A stretch of DNA of 64,000 nucleotides, from NCBI RefSeq assembly GCF_902806995.1, contig NZ_LR777654.1:1116001-1180000 (forward strand), given 5' to 3'. Below are positions 55,008 through 64,000 of the stretch, in pieces. Positions within the stretch are counted from its first letter, which is position 1, and each line of letters begins with the position of its first letter. The stretch comes from Chlamydiifrater volucris (GTDB taxonomy: Bacteria; Chlamydiota; Chlamydiia; Chlamydiales; Chlamydiaceae). The notes beneath the pieces were generated by a model. That model made no database searches. It was given only the letters and a program-made list of their open reading frames with translations, and was not told the DNA's origin. The position numbers and the translations under genes were made by a program.

Positions 55008-55925
55008 GTGGGTATAGTTGCAATATTTTTCACGTTGTTTATCTGGTCCTCATCTTTTGCTCTTTCCAAAATGGCTTTGGATGCATCAGCGCCTCTTTTT
55101 GCTACAGGCAGTAGGATGCTCGTAGCAGGGGTGGTACTGGGTCTATACTCTGCTTTGAGATCTCCTTCCAAGGTGACCTTCTCTTGGCGTGTATGGCGGG
55201 ATGTGTTGATTTTGTCTTTTACTGGGTTTTATCTCGCGAATGTTTTTGAGTTTCTAGGGTTGCGGCATATTAGCGCTGCTAAGGCGAGTTTCATTTATGG
55301 CTTGTCTCCTTTTTTGGCCGCCTTATTTTCTTATCTTCAGCTGAAGGAAAGAATTACGCCTAAAAAAATTCTTGGACTGACTTTAGGTATTGCAGGATAT
55401 GTAACTTACTTGTTCTTTGGTGGAGAGGGGACTTATAATGCATTCTTTAAAGATTTTCAGTTGGGAACTCCAGAGTTGTTACTGCTATCTGCAACCTGTG
55501 TATCTTCCTTTGGCTGGACATTAATGCGAAAAATAGAGAAGCAAGCTCCGGGAATTCCCACTTCTCAAATCAATGCTGCTTGCATGATATTTGCTGGGAT
55601 TTTGTCATTGGTACATTCATACTTTTCTGAGCACTGGGCTCCACTGCCTATTTCGGATATTTCAGCTTTAGTTAAGGCCTTAGTGTCATTGATCATTTTA
55701 TCAAACTTTCTCTGCTATAACCTTTATGGAAAATTGCTCAGAAAATATTCTTCGACATTTCTGTCTTTCTGCGGGTTGGTTATGCCTATTTTTTCAGGGT
55801 TTTATGGGTTTGTCCTTTTAGGGGAGACGACATCTTTGGGCTTGTTTATCGCGGTGTGTATGACTTTGGTTGGGTGTCGGATGGTGTACAGCGAAGAATT
55901 CAAGCAAGGCTACCTTGCTTCTTGA
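55008..55925 (+). CDS. EamA/DMT-family transporter
   Basis: 305 residues, ten predicted membrane helices in two EamA repeats (first with IWSSSFALSKMALDASAPL, second with GWTLMRKIEKQAP). Inner-membrane exporter or permease of unknown substrate; the family includes amino-acid and SAM transporters. GTG start. Position matches CT580. It converges on the copD operon. Confidence 0.9.
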   Translation: MGIVAIFFTLFIWSSSFALSKMALDASAPLFATGSRMLVAGVVLGLYSALRSPSKVTFSWRVWRDVLILSFTGFYLANVFEFLGLRHISAAKASFIYGLSPFLAALFSYLQLKERITPKKILGLTLGIAGYVTYLFFGGEGTYNAFFKDFQLGTPELLLLSATCVSSFGWTLMRKIEKQAPGIPTSQINAACMIFAGILSLVHSYFSEHWAPLPISDISALVKALVSLIILSNFLCYNLYGKLLRKYSSTFLSFCGLVMPIFSGFYGFVLLGETTSLGLFIAVCMTLVGCRMVYSEEFKQGYLAS

Positions 55926-55946
55926 TTTTGTCAAACGGTTTTACAG

Positions 55947-55974
55947 AAAAAAGGCTTCGTTTTTATACGAAGCC
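55947..55974 (-). terminator. Rho-independent terminator of the copB-copD operon
   Basis: On the minus strand, GGCTTCG-TATAAAAA-CGAAGCC followed by six T (plus-strand arms 55953-55959 and 55968-55974, A-run 55947-55952). It lies 34 bases after the copD stop. Confidence 0.88.
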
Positions 55975-56007
55975 CCTCTCTTGAATGGAAAGCCGACTGT
56001 TCCGACT

Positions 56008-57366
56008 CTAGTTAAAAATAGCACTAGTAGTTTGAGTTTGGGAATCGGCAATGTTTTGTAAAGTTTGTAATGCACTAGTGAAAGATTCGCTAGCTTTGTC
56101 AGCTAAGCTGCCTGCCTGAGAAGCGTATTTGTCTTGAACAGAAGCGTATTGTTGTAGCATAGCTGACTGTGCTTCTGCGGCTCCGGCAGCTTTTTGGTGG
56201 GCGGCTACTTGTGATTGGTAAACATATCCAGCAATTCCATCCACTCCAGCAGTCACAACATGGATCATTTGGGATGCTTGGGCGGCTTTCATGAAGGCTT
56301 CTCCGGCCATCTTAGCAGCTCTTCCTCCTTGAACTTTTGCTACATTCATTCCTCGCGCAAACTTATCTTTCCATCCAGGATTGTTCAAAGCTTGACTAAA
56401 CGCGGAACTTCCTTTGGATGTTGCTGCCGCGGTGGCTTTGGAAGTAGACGCTGCTACATCGTCTAAAGTTCCCATAGCTTTTGATGCGGCAGAACCAGCT
56501 GCCGCAGCTCCTTTTGCAGCAGATCCAACGGCTTTTCCTGCACTTTCGACAGTTTCCATGGCGGCGGAGGATAAGGAAGAAGTAGCCTTCATGGCGGATG
56601 AGGAAGCTGCAGAGGCTGCAGCGGAAGCCCCTTTCGCTGAAGCTGTTTCTGATTTAAAAGCCGCAGATTTTAGTCCTCCGAGCTTACTGGAAACCGACAT
56701 AATACCTATACCTGCGGAAAGGGCGAATCCAGCAATATTTGTAATACCAGATATCAAAGATTGGGTAGCCTGAGCTTGGGTGGCAGCAGCTTGATGATCT
56801 GCCTGAGTTCGAATAGCGTTACCAATTTCAGGGGCCATAGCCACTTGATTTTGAATGGCTTGGTTTTGTTGTTGGAAGCTTGATTGCCAAGATTTTGCAC
56901 TGGCTTGTGCAAGCATGGTCATGATCAGCCCCAGAAGAGCCAAAGTACCCATACCTTTTTTAATCCTCACTCCATCGACAGAAGTGTTGTCTGGCACAGG
57001 AAGTTTTGGTAATTCATAATTGTTTTGTGCTGGACCCTTGGGAGCTTTTACTGCTTGAGCAGTTGCTGTTTTAGATGCACTGGAAACAGAACTATTGGAG
57101 GATGTGGCACCAGCTTTTTCGTTTTTTGCGCTTTTCTTGGTTTGAGAAGTGCCTTCTTGTTTACTGGTTTTTCCTGTTTCTGTGGAGTTGCTAATTAGGT
57201 CTTCAAATCCTGCTGCAGCTTCCGTGTCTCCAGCTCCTGCGTTTCCTGCGGTTTTTTTTGCATCACCACTCTTAGCTGCCCCTGCTGCTTGATTGTTTTG
57301 CGCTAACTGGGCTTGTAAAGCGGGATCGAAACTATTTCCGCTGCTTCCACTAATTCCAGATGTCAT
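56008..57366 (-). CDS. copD: Type III translocator CopD
   Basis: 452 residues, Ala/Ser-rich, no signal peptide. Hydrophobic segments at about 150-170 and 220-240 fit membrane insertion by a YopD-type minor translocator. N-terminal 120 residues are low-complexity and probably hold the secretion signal and chaperone site. The gene is last in scc2-CT577-copB-copD, as in C. trachomatis (CT579). Compositional bias makes distant matches unreliable, so the call rests on synteny and architecture. Confidence 0.88.
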   Translation of the reverse strand: MTSGISGSSGNSFDPALQAQLAQNNQAAGAAKSGDAKKTAGNAGAGDTEAAAGFEDLISNSTETGKTSKQEGTSQTKKSAKNEKAGATSSNSSVSSASKTATAQAVKAPKGPAQNNYELPKLPVPDNTSVDGVRIKKGMGTLALLGLIMTMLAQASAKSWQSSFQQQNQAIQNQVAMAPEIGNAIRTQADHQAAATQAQATQSLISGITNIAGFALSAGIGIMSVSSKLGGLKSAAFKSETASAKGASAAASAASSSAMKATSSLSSAAMETVESAGKAVGSAAKGAAAAGSAASKAMGTLDDVAASTSKATAAATSKGSSAFSQALNNPGWKDKFARGMNVAKVQGGRAAKMAGEAFMKAAQASQMIHVVTAGVDGIAGYVYQSQVAAHQKAAGAAEAQSAMLQQYASVQDKYASQAGSLADKASESFTSALQTLQNIADSQTQTTSAIFN

Positions 57367-57400
57367 AATAAATTCTCCCGAAAAATATGGGTTGTTGGGT

Positions 57401-58831
57401 TTACACAGCGCCTGCTAGCCCTTGACTGATGGCAGCAAAGGCTTTAGTAATGCTGGCGGCTAATTTTGTTGCTTGTTCACTCATTTCGTTTGCATCTCCA
57501 GTCTGTTTTGATGCAATCTTGCTAGCTTGTTGCCAAAATTGCGTGAACATCGCGATCATTTCGGATTGAGCGGAGAGTTTTCCTGTTTCTTTTTGAATTT
57601 TGGCTAAGTCTTCCTGCATTTTGGAAAGTTCTACGCTGCCCACCCCTTGTATTAAGGAGGGGACTGCAGTAGCGATCCCTACTCCAGCCATGACCCAGTG
57701 ATTTCCTAATGTATTCATTACTTTGGAGAGATTTGGGTAAGCTTTGGAAATAACGCCTTTACCTTGGCTAAATATTTTTCCAACGTTTTTGGCTAAAGTT
57801 TTGGCTCCAGCTTTAATAGCAGCTTTGAGCCCTTGCTGGGCCATAGCTTTGACCCCTTGTTGTACCGCAGTTTTTACTGCTTGTACGACGGCAGTTTTTA
57901 CTGCCTGCATGACGGCTTGCGTTGCTACTTGTGTTGCTACTGATGTTGCTACGGAAGTTCCTGCAGCGGCTCCGGCTGTAGCTCCAGCGGCTGCAGCTGT
58001 TGCTCCAATGGCTCCTGCAGAAGCTAGCAATCCTGCTCCACATGTGAACAAAGCCGAGACTACAGAAATGACAGTAATGGCTATAGTGACGCCCATCATA
58101 ACTTTGTTCACGGTGTCCATTTTGTTCATTCCGTGCATCTTCTTCTCAATTTCCTGCATTTTTTTGAACTCAGTACGTTCGGAATCTATCTTCACAGCTT
58201 GCTTTTCGAGTCCAATTTTGCTCATGGTAGAAGCTAGACTCTGCGTTTCCTGGTAGTTGGAAAGAGCTTCTCTAGTGGTTTCTCCCAAAGCTGTTATGGC
58301 CTTCGCTAATGACAAACCGATTTCCATAACATCCTGTCTTGGAGTGATATGGGGTTTGGGTAGCGCGGGAGTATCAACGCCTTTTGAGGCCATTTCCCCA
58401 GAGATAGCTTGGTTGACAATCTCCTGGATTTCTTGCAGGTGCATAGCCGAAACTTCTGACATGGACGAGACGGAAGAGGAAGAGAGAGTTTGGCTGGCTT
58501 CTCTTATCTGAGATGCACTTGTTGCAGCACCGGTAGCCCCAGCAGATTGTGTGGCATCGATACTCTTAGCAGCTTTGCCAGAGACGGCTTCCGTTGTTTC
58601 CGTACTTTCAAATAATTTAGAAGCAGCAGTCTTTACGCCATCATCTTTTTGTTTCCCAGAGATAACAGCGTCGCCTTCCATTTGAGTTTCGTTGCCAGTC
58701 CGTGTTTGAGTGACTTGCTTATTCTCCTTTCCATTTTTATCTGCATCAGGTACCCCTTGTGGAGTGGATGCAATAACTTGTTGGATGATGGAGTTGTTAT
58801 TATCGGCTCCCGATGACGAAGAAAGACTCAT
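57401..58831 (-). CDS. copB: Type III translocator CopB
   Basis: 476 residues. YopB-type major translocator architecture: polar N-terminal 150 residues, a coiled region (about 190-235, ERTEFKKMQEIEKKMHGMNK), then a long hydrophobic Ala/Gly/Val stretch (about 240-310) with two likely membrane hairpins, a repeat-like AVKTAVVQAVKTAV segment, and another hydrophobic part near 370-390. Forms the host-membrane pore with CopD; Scc2, encoded upstream, is its chaperone in C. trachomatis (CT578). Confidence 0.9.
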   Translation of the reverse strand: MSLSSSSGADNNNSIIQQVIASTPQGVPDADKNGKENKQVTQTRTGNETQMEGDAVISGKQKDDGVKTAASKLFESTETTEAVSGKAAKSIDATQSAGATGAATSASQIREASQTLSSSSVSSMSEVSAMHLQEIQEIVNQAISGEMASKGVDTPALPKPHITPRQDVMEIGLSLAKAITALGETTREALSNYQETQSLASTMSKIGLEKQAVKIDSERTEFKKMQEIEKKMHGMNKMDTVNKVMMGVTIAITVISVVSALFTCGAGLLASAGAIGATAAAAGATAGAAAGTSVATSVATQVATQAVMQAVKTAVVQAVKTAVQQGVKAMAQQGLKAAIKAGAKTLAKNVGKIFSQGKGVISKAYPNLSKVMNTLGNHWVMAGVGIATAVPSLIQGVGSVELSKMQEDLAKIQKETGKLSAQSEMIAMFTQFWQQASKIASKQTGDANEMSEQATKLAASITKAFAAISQGLAGAV

Positions 58832-58868
58832 AATATTCCCAAAAAATTGTGAGTTGCTTTTTTGTTTA

Positions 58869-59219
58869 CTAAATGCCTTTTTGTAAGGAGCTAGAGAGTT
58901 TCTTTATTTCGGACAGGACGTTATTCAATTGCTTAGAAAAGCTTTCACTGGCATCTGTTTGGTCAAATAGATCCTCTGCTAATTCTTCCACAGGGATAGA
59001 AGAAAGACTTCTAGTCAGAGTGTTCATTAGTTTGTTCAGTTCTTTTTCAGAATTTTCAAGAGTAATAGATTGGAGAGCTGGTAGCTCGCTGTAAATAGAA
59101 GAAACAATAGCTTCTAATTGTTGTGGGTAGTGATCTTGTTTGGTTTTTGTTTTTTTTACACTTTTGGTAGGTCTCTTTGTAGAGACTTTTTTTGACTTGT
59201 TGGATTTGCTTTTTCCCAT
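58869..59219 (-). CDS. CT577-like small type III operon protein
   Basis: 116 residues: a very basic Lys/Ser/Thr tail at the N-terminus (about 1-30) and an acidic helical C-terminal part with heptads. Between scc2 and copB, matching CT577. Function unknown; a small chaperone or effector accessory is plausible from context. Confidence 0.82.
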   Translation of the reverse strand: MGKSKSNKSKKVSTKRPTKSVKKTKTKQDHYPQQLEAIVSSIYSELPALQSITLENSEKELNKLMNTLTRSLSSIPVEELAEDLFDQTDASESFSKQLNNVLSEIKKLSSSLQKGI

Positions 59220-59256
59220 AACGTTGCTTCCTATTTGTGCGGATTAAAAAGTTCTG

Positions 59257-59952
59257 TTAAGAGGATTTTTTAGATTTTTTGCTCTTAGTAGAATTCCCTT
59301 TTGGAGAAGAAGCTTTCGGTTTACCTTTTTTCTCTTCTTTACCAAGCATTTTGCTCAGAGAATCTTTCATAATGTAGCAGCGTTCTTTTAAGATTTTGAA
59401 CTCTGGCTTGTCTCCGCAGATATCCATGGTTATTTCTAAGAAATTATTAGACTCTTCTGGCATATCGGCTTTCATTAGACTGTCGGCAATGTAGTAAGGT
59501 GGGATAGGATTGTCTGGTTGAGAGTCGAAAGCGAGAAAGAATCCGAAGGCAGCCTCGTTATACATTTTCAATTGGTGGTAGCAGGAGCTAAGCCCGAGTG
59601 TGTATTTGTAGCAAGCAGGTTTAGAAGCAGTAAGTAGTTGGAATAAACCGACAGCTTCCATGTATTTACCTTGAGAGTAGAAGCTGTAGGCGATAGTGTA
59701 AATTTCTTCTAGGAGGAAATCTGATAACCCCAAGATGTCCTGTAGAGTTCGTCCTTCGCCGACCCCTTGTAAAATATTCATTAGGGCTTGCTTGGTTTGT
59801 TCTTCCGTGGGCAAGGGTTGATTCTGTTTTAACTCTTCTGCGTTGATTTTTTTTTGTGCAGCAATTTCTGCTAATCGGCTTCGTTGTTTTTTATTAAAAG
59901 AAGCAGAAGGTTTATTAGAGGATTTGGAATTTTTAGATGCACGTTCTTTCAT
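59257..59952 (-). CDS. scc2: SycD/LcrH-type TPR chaperone Scc2
   Basis: 231 residues. The central part (about 70-175) has three TPR motifs, with YSFYSQGKYMEAVGLFQLL, SSCYHQLKMYNEAAFGFFLA and ADSLMKADMPEESNNFLE, as in class II translocator chaperones. Basic Lys/Ser-rich extensions at both ends are longer than in Yersinia SycD. Cytoplasmic; keeps CopB/CopD soluble before secretion. First gene of the operon (CT576), divergent from mutL. Confidence 0.9.
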   Translation of the reverse strand: MKERASKNSKSSNKPSASFNKKQRSRLAEIAAQKKINAEELKQNQPLPTEEQTKQALMNILQGVGEGRTLQDILGLSDFLLEEIYTIAYSFYSQGKYMEAVGLFQLLTASKPACYKYTLGLSSCYHQLKMYNEAAFGFFLAFDSQPDNPIPPYYIADSLMKADMPEESNNFLEITMDICGDKPEFKILKERCYIMKDSLSKMLGKEEKKGKPKASSPKGNSTKSKKSKKSS

Positions 59953-60026
59953 GGATTAATTCCTAGAATAAAAAAATTTCTAATTTTCAAAATAATTATA
60001 AAACTAATTTTTGAGCTAAAACAATA

Positions 60027-60053
60027 AGTTATTAAAAATTATTTTTAATAACT
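60027..60053. promoter_or_regulatory. Perfect inverted repeat between scc2 and mutL
   Basis: AGTTATTAAAAA and TTTTTAATAACT (12 base pairs) around TTA, in the 225-base divergent region between the scc2 and mutL starts. It lies about 75 bases before the scc2 ATG and 60 before the likely mutL -35. Possible operator. Confidence 0.4.
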
Positions 60054-60112
60054 CGTAATTCTTTGTTTTAAAGAGAGTTGTTAGTATTTATAAATCTTTA
60101 CAGGTTTCATTC

Positions 60113-60139
60113 TTGACAAGCTCTTCAGGTTGCTTTAAT
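60113..60139 (+). promoter_or_regulatory. Possible mutL promoter
   Basis: TTGACA at 60113-60118 matches the -35 consensus exactly. A TTTAAT hexamer at 60134-60139 gives a short 15-base spacer; TAATGT at 60136 gives 17. Initiation would be near 60147. Confidence 0.5.
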
Positions 60140-60177
60140 GTGCCCGCCTTAATTGATTGGATAGAAAGTTGTACAGC

Positions 60178-61998
60178 ATGAGAGAAATTCGCTTACTGGA
60201 CCCTATCACTATCAATCGCATTGCCGCAGGGGAGGTTATAGAAAATGCATCCTCTGTAGTTAAGGAGTTGGTAGAGAACTCGTTAGATTCTGGCGCAGAC
60301 TCTATTGTAGTGGAAACTTTAGCAGGAGGTCAGGGGTCTGTTATTATCCGGGATAATGGGTGCGGCATGACTGAGGAAGAGATTTTACTGGCTCTAGAGC
60401 GCCACGCAACTTCTAAGATCTCGGCTTTCGAAGATTTGTATGCCCTCAGTAGCTTAGGTTTTCGCGGAGAGGCTTTACCTTCAATAGCTTCTGTTTCCCG
60501 AATGGAGATTCTGTCTTCCATTAACGGGAGAGAAGCCTCCAGGGTTTTTATAGACGGAGGAGACATAGGGGGTACGGAGATGGGGGTGCGCTCTCAGGGG
60601 ACAACGATTTCTGTCTCCTCCTTGTTTTATAATGTTCCTGCAAGGAAAAAGTTCCAAAAACATCCCAACGCAGACAAAATAAAAATTCGCCGGTTGTTGG
60701 AAGGTATGGTTTTATCTTTTGATAATGTCGGTTGGAGCTGGGTAAGCGAAGGTCAGGAGGACTTTAGTGTTCCTAAAAGCATGTCTTTTGAGGAGCGAGT
60801 AGCCTTTATTATGGGGGAGGCCTTTTTTGATTCGGCTTTGCGAATACAGTCGAAGGACCCCAGTGGACAGATGGAGGTATATGGTTTCTTGGGATCTTCG
60901 GATTGCCATAGGCCGTCTCGGCAAGGGCAGAAAATTTTCTTGAATGGCCGTATAGTAGAGTTGCCATTTGTTGGGTTTCGTGTGGAGGAAGCTTGTGGGA
61001 CCATCTTCCCCACACGTAGATATCCCGTCTTTGTTTTAAAATTAACATTGCCTCCCGACTGGTGTGATGTCAATGTACATCCACAGAAGGCGGTGGTCAG
61101 GATTCGTGAAGAGCAGAAGTTAGGGCCTTTTATTTATTCTGCGATCTCTTCAGCTCTAACGACTTCTGTTGGGAAGAGTATATCCATTTCTCATCCTAAT
61201 ATTGAAAGAGAAGAGTTCCCCTCTATGCATAAGTTTTCAGGACGGCAGAGACCGAACCCAGAGCTGTTTCGGACTCCGTGGAAAGGTGGAGAACAAGTAG
61301 GTGTTCTGGACAGCTTTGAGCAAATCAAAAGCTCTTTGCCAAAAAAGAAAATAGAGCATTTTTCGGCGGAAGGAAGGCCTTGTCAGGAGCTGTTAAAGCA
61401 GAGTTTTGTCAGGAGCGATATTCAGCAAGAAGCTATTGATTTTGCCTCTAGGGATGTGCGGCCATTAGTTTGGGTTGGAGAATATCTTTTTGCTGAAGAT
61501 GAGGAGGGGTTGCACATTGTTCATATCCCTTCTGCGAACAAGTTTATTTTATTCTATTCTGTGATGGAGAAAACTACTTCTTCTGTCAATGTACAAAAGT
61601 TACTGTGTCCGGTTGTTTTGGAAGTAACTGCTGAAGAAGGGTGTATTTTGGAGGAATATCATACGCTATTTGCTTCTATGGGTTTTGATCTGCGTTCAAT
61701 AGGGAAAACTTCCTACGCAATAGAGTCAGCGCCTGCATCCATATGTGAGGAAGAGATTTCTTTATGGGTGTTTGCTGCTCTCTCATCTCTTCAGTCAGGG
61801 AAAAGGGATATATCAGATTATTTTGTTCAAAAACTTTTGACTAAACCTTTGCCAAAAAAATCTTCCAAAATCTTTCCTGAAGAACGACTAAGATTGTTTT
61901 GGTCTTTGGGTAAACCAGAAAAAGGATTTGACGGAACCCTAATCCGTAGATTAGTCTTGGAAGTCGATCTTAGTAAATGGTTTAGAATTTATGGGTAG
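60178..61998 (+). CDS. mutL: DNA mismatch repair protein MutL
   Basis: 606 residues from the ATG at 60178, the conserved family start; the frame opens at a TTG seven codons earlier. GHKL ATPase N-terminus: INRIAAGEVIENASSVVKEL with catalytic Glu, DNGCGM, ATSKI and GFRGEALPSIASV. The C-terminal dimerisation domain is present but I do not see a DQHAAxER endonuclease motif; the equivalent region reads IVHIPSANKF, so it is probably nuclease-inactive. Overlaps pepP by eight bases. Confidence 0.95.
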   Translation: MREIRLLDPITINRIAAGEVIENASSVVKELVENSLDSGADSIVVETLAGGQGSVIIRDNGCGMTEEEILLALERHATSKISAFEDLYALSSLGFRGEALPSIASVSRMEILSSINGREASRVFIDGGDIGGTEMGVRSQGTTISVSSLFYNVPARKKFQKHPNADKIKIRRLLEGMVLSFDNVGWSWVSEGQEDFSVPKSMSFEERVAFIMGEAFFDSALRIQSKDPSGQMEVYGFLGSSDCHRPSRQGQKIFLNGRIVELPFVGFRVEEACGTIFPTRRYPVFVLKLTLPPDWCDVNVHPQKAVVRIREEQKLGPFIYSAISSALTTSVGKSISISHPNIEREEFPSMHKFSGRQRPNPELFRTPWKGGEQVGVLDSFEQIKSSLPKKKIEHFSAEGRPCQELLKQSFVRSDIQQEAIDFASRDVRPLVWVGEYLFAEDEEGLHIVHIPSANKFILFYSVMEKTTSSVNVQKLLCPVVLEVTAEEGCILEEYHTLFASMGFDLRSIGKTSYAIESAPASICEEEISLWVFAALSSLQSGKRDISDYFVQKLLTKPLPKKSSKIFPEERLRLFWSLGKPEKGFDGTLIRRLVLEVDLSKWFRIYG

Positions 61999-63070
61999 TA
62001 ATGTTCGGATCCAGGCTGCAAGGAAACTGTTAGAGCAGCTAGGTGTGGATGCTGTGCTGATTGATAATCAGATAGATTTGGAGTATCTCACTTATGACAG
62101 TGTATCTTCAGGGAAACTGCTAATCACTCAAAACTCCGCTACTCTTTATGTGGCTTTGATAGATAAGGATATGTACCCCTCCGTGCCTGGGGTCAGGGTA
62201 GAAGTCTGTGCACCCAAGTATATGAGAGTTTTTTCCGAGAAAATTCGAGGTAAATACGCAAGGTTAGGGTTTGACGGAGCGGATACTTCTTATCGGGCTT
62301 TTCATGACCTATCTTCTTTAGATTGTGAGTTAGTTCCACTTTCCTTTTTTTCTGAGCAGCTTAGAGCTATCAAGGATGACCAAGAGATTAAGCTTATGAG
62401 AGAAGCAGCGTTGTTAGGTTCTCGGGGGTGGGATTATATTTTGTCGCTTTTAGAAGAAGGTGTTTCTGAGAAAGATTTAGCATATGCCTTGCACGTTTTT
62501 TGGGTTAAGGAAGGTGCTGAGGGTTTCTCGTTCGACCCAATTATTGCTTTTGGTTCCAATGCCGCTCTTCCTCATGCGAAACCCTCAGAAAGGAGATTAC
62601 AGAGAGGTGATATCATCATTGCGGACATAGGTGTTAAATGGAAGGGATATTGTTCCGATATGACTCGTACAATAGCTTTTGGAGAACCTTTAGGGGAGCT
62701 TTGTGAAGCGTATACTGCTGTAGCAGAAGCTCAGGCTGTTGGAATTGCTGCTTGCAAGGAGGGTGCTCTATGTGGCGATATCCACAATGAGGTAGTTAGC
62801 GTTCTCGAAAGTAGAGGGTTAAATGAATTTTTTATTCATGGAACCGGTCACGGGGTGGGAAGGGAAGTTCATGAATATCCTTACCTTTCTATAGCTAACG
62901 CCACATCTTTTGTCCCTCTTCAACCCGGGATGATTGTTACAGTTGAGCCTGGGTTGTATTTCCCAGGAAAGGGCGGTATTCGTTTGGAAGATTCAGTGCT
63001 TATTACTAAAGAAGGGGCCGTTAGTATAACCGATAGGGCCGTTTCTAAGGAAATTCCTATATTAAATTAA
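61991..63070 (+). CDS. pepP: Xaa-Pro aminopeptidase (M24)
   Basis: 359 residues. Creatinase-like N-terminal domain (about 1-125) and a pita-bread M24 domain with metal ligands in [46 protein letters not shown] and RLEDSVLIT. Removes N-terminal residues preceding Pro, probably in peptide salvage in the cytoplasm. Translationally coupled to mutL. Matches CT574. Confidence 0.95.
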   Translation: MGSNVRIQAARKLLEQLGVDAVLIDNQIDLEYLTYDSVSSGKLLITQNSATLYVALIDKDMYPSVPGVRVEVCAPKYMRVFSEKIRGKYARLGFDGADTSYRAFHDLSSLDCELVPLSFFSEQLRAIKDDQEIKLMREAALLGSRGWDYILSLLEEGVSEKDLAYALHVFWVKEGAEGFSFDPIIAFGSNAALPHAKPSERRLQRGDIIIADIGVKWKGYCSDMTRTIAFGEPLGELCEAYTAVAEAQAVGIAACKEGALCGDIHNEVVSVLESRGLNEFFIHGTGHGVGREVHEYPYLSIANATSFVPLQPGMIVTVEPGLYFPGKGGIRLEDSVLITKEGAVSITDRAVSKEIPILN

Positions 63071-63176
63071 TAATTTGGAATTAATTTATTAGGTTTTTTA
63101 TTTTTTTTGTTTGAAAATTGATATTTAATTCCCCTTAAACTATTCTTTTTCTTCATTTAAAGAGTTCTTTGTGCCC

Positions 63177-64000
63177 ATGTATCGACTTCTTCATGTAAGC
63201 TGCGGGACTTTGTTTGTGACAGCGGTTTTTTCATGCGCTGCTATACTTCCTTCTCAAACGAAGATGACAGGGGATGTTTGTGCTCGGCTTCTGAAGAAAG
63301 AAGAAACTTCTGCCTGTCTTCCACGCCCTCTCAATGAAGAAGTTGTAAAGCAAGTTTTTTCTGATAAAGGTATTTTATCCTTGCCTGCTCTTGAGGTGGC
63401 AGAAAAGTTACCGGACCTCAGGAAAGAAATTGTTTCTATTTCTTACAATGGGCGTCCTGACGCAAAAAACGCCAGATACCAGCTTAAGTTGTCCTCGGGA
63501 GAGATGCAAACGGTAGCTGCCGGGGAGAGAATTTTTCTTAAGGCAAAGCGTGAAGGGAGAAATTACTCCTACCATTTTTCTAAAGTTCCTGGAAACTTAT
63601 GGGTGCAGTGTTCCCCATCTATGCACGGTAATAATGTAGAAGTGCAGGTATTTCTATTCGACAGCGGAGGGCAAAGGGTCTCAACTCCTTTCGAACGAAG
63701 CAAATTTTCTGTAGTGGCGTCAGGAGATGTTGCTGGGACATCGTGGGAAATTAATGGAGATCGGGTGGACGCTAGCTTTGGAGTAAAGCAGCAAATGCGA
63801 AGGCTTGGGAAAGATTTGTTTCTAATTGTTCATGGAGGAGAGGAATACATAACTTTCGCAGCTAAGGAGCGATTTGATTTTCGATCTTCTCGAGGATGTC
63901 GGTATTCCCAGTATTTGTCTCAGGGGGATTGGTTGTTTTGGGATGGGGATCGATGGGTTCCTAGGGGCTTGTTTACTGGGGATTCATCGCAAGCACCTCT
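63177..64000 (+). CDS. Exported hypothetical (CT573-like), truncated by window end
   Basis: An open frame from the ATG at 63177 continues to the last base without a stop (at least 274 codons). It starts MYRLLHVSCGTLFVTAVFSC: a signal peptide with Cys at residue 20 that is not a clean lipobox (VFSC). The visible part has a beta-rich feel (KYQLKLSSGE-like alternation, many aromatic residues near WLFWDGDRWVPRG) and no motif I can name. It follows pepP as CT573 does, just upstream of the type II secretion genes (gspD) in C. trachomatis. Confidence 0.8.
   Translation, partial: MYRLLHVSCGTLFVTAVFSCAAILPSQTKMTGDVCARLLKKEETSACLPRPLNEEVVKQVFSDKGILSLPALEVAEKLPDLRKEIVSISYNGRPDAKNARYQLKLSSGEMQTVAAGERIFLKAKREGRNYSYHFSKVPGNLWVQCSPSMHGNNVEVQVFLFDSGGQRVSTPFERSKFSVVASGDVAGTSWEINGDRVDASFGVKQQMRRLGKDLFLIVHGGEEYITFAAKERFDFRSSRGCRYSQYLSQGDWLFWDGDRWVPRGLFTGDSSQAP

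Noticed and set aside
56414..58256. Ala-rich plus-strand frames opposite copD and copB
   Set aside because: Produced by the Ala/Ser-biased coding strand; no independent signals.

Overview
The window reads as a chromosomal segment of a Chlamydiaceae bacterium. Grounds: single-copy genes follow a chlamydial order that I recognise from C. trachomatis (chxR-glmU-ispA; recA-ygfA...dus-topA; rpoN-uvrD-ung...groEL2-ahpC-pal-tolB-exbD-exbB-dsbD-tatD-sdhCAB; CT590-CT589-rsbU-eno-uvrB-trpS-CT584-CT583-parA-thrS; copD-copB-CT577-scc2-mutL-pepP). Chlamydia-specific traits are also present: a topoisomerase I fused to a SWIB domain, an OmpR-type regulator without its phospho-acceptor Asp, type III translocator genes, and porins of the MOMP (ompA) family. 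CT numbers are from memory and no search was run. I recall multiple ompA-family copies being reported for the flamingo-associated genus Chlamydiifrater, but that assignment is only a guess.

Layout. 1-4.5 kb: a TPR-like membrane protein, chxR, a GlmU-like beta-helix protein and ispA. 4.5-9.9 kb (minus): recA, ygfA, and an operon of three envelope proteins, one of which looks like a PilM/GspL-type protein. 10-19.8 kb: yggT, dus, topA-SWIB, a membrane HExxH protein, rpoN, uvrD, ung and a HAM1 pyrophosphatase. 19.9-24.2 kb: a DUF1343/NamZ-like protein, groEL2 behind a possible degenerate CIRCE element, tRNA-Arg(ACG) and ahpC. 24.2-28.8 kb (minus): a Tol-Pal operon. 29-35.7 kb: dsbD, tatD and sdhCAB.

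The standout is 35.7-39.6 kb. Between sdhB and the CT590-like gene lie four head-to-tail MOMP cassettes with a period of about 0.98 kb. Each keeps an open frame through the porin core, but lacks a signal peptide, a promoter and the C-terminal porin strands. The copies agree closely in conserved blocks and differ in four segments that match the MOMP variable domains. The three inner junctions carry paired hairpins, one with a compensatory base-pair change. I read this as a candidate silent-cassette reservoir for MOMP variation by gene conversion. The expressed ompA is not in this window.

39.6-54.8 kb (minus) is conserved backbone: CT590-like, a degenerate RsbU paralogue, RsbU, eno, uvrB, trpS, the CT584 type III protein, a pGP6-D/ParA pair and thrS. 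55-64 kb holds an EamA transporter, the type III translocon operon scc2-CT577-copB-copD ending in a clear terminator, then mutL, pepP and the start of a CT573-like exported protein cut by the window edge. No insertion sequence, integrase or CRISPR was seen. Apart from the cassette spacers, no gene-free stretch exceeds about 300 bases.
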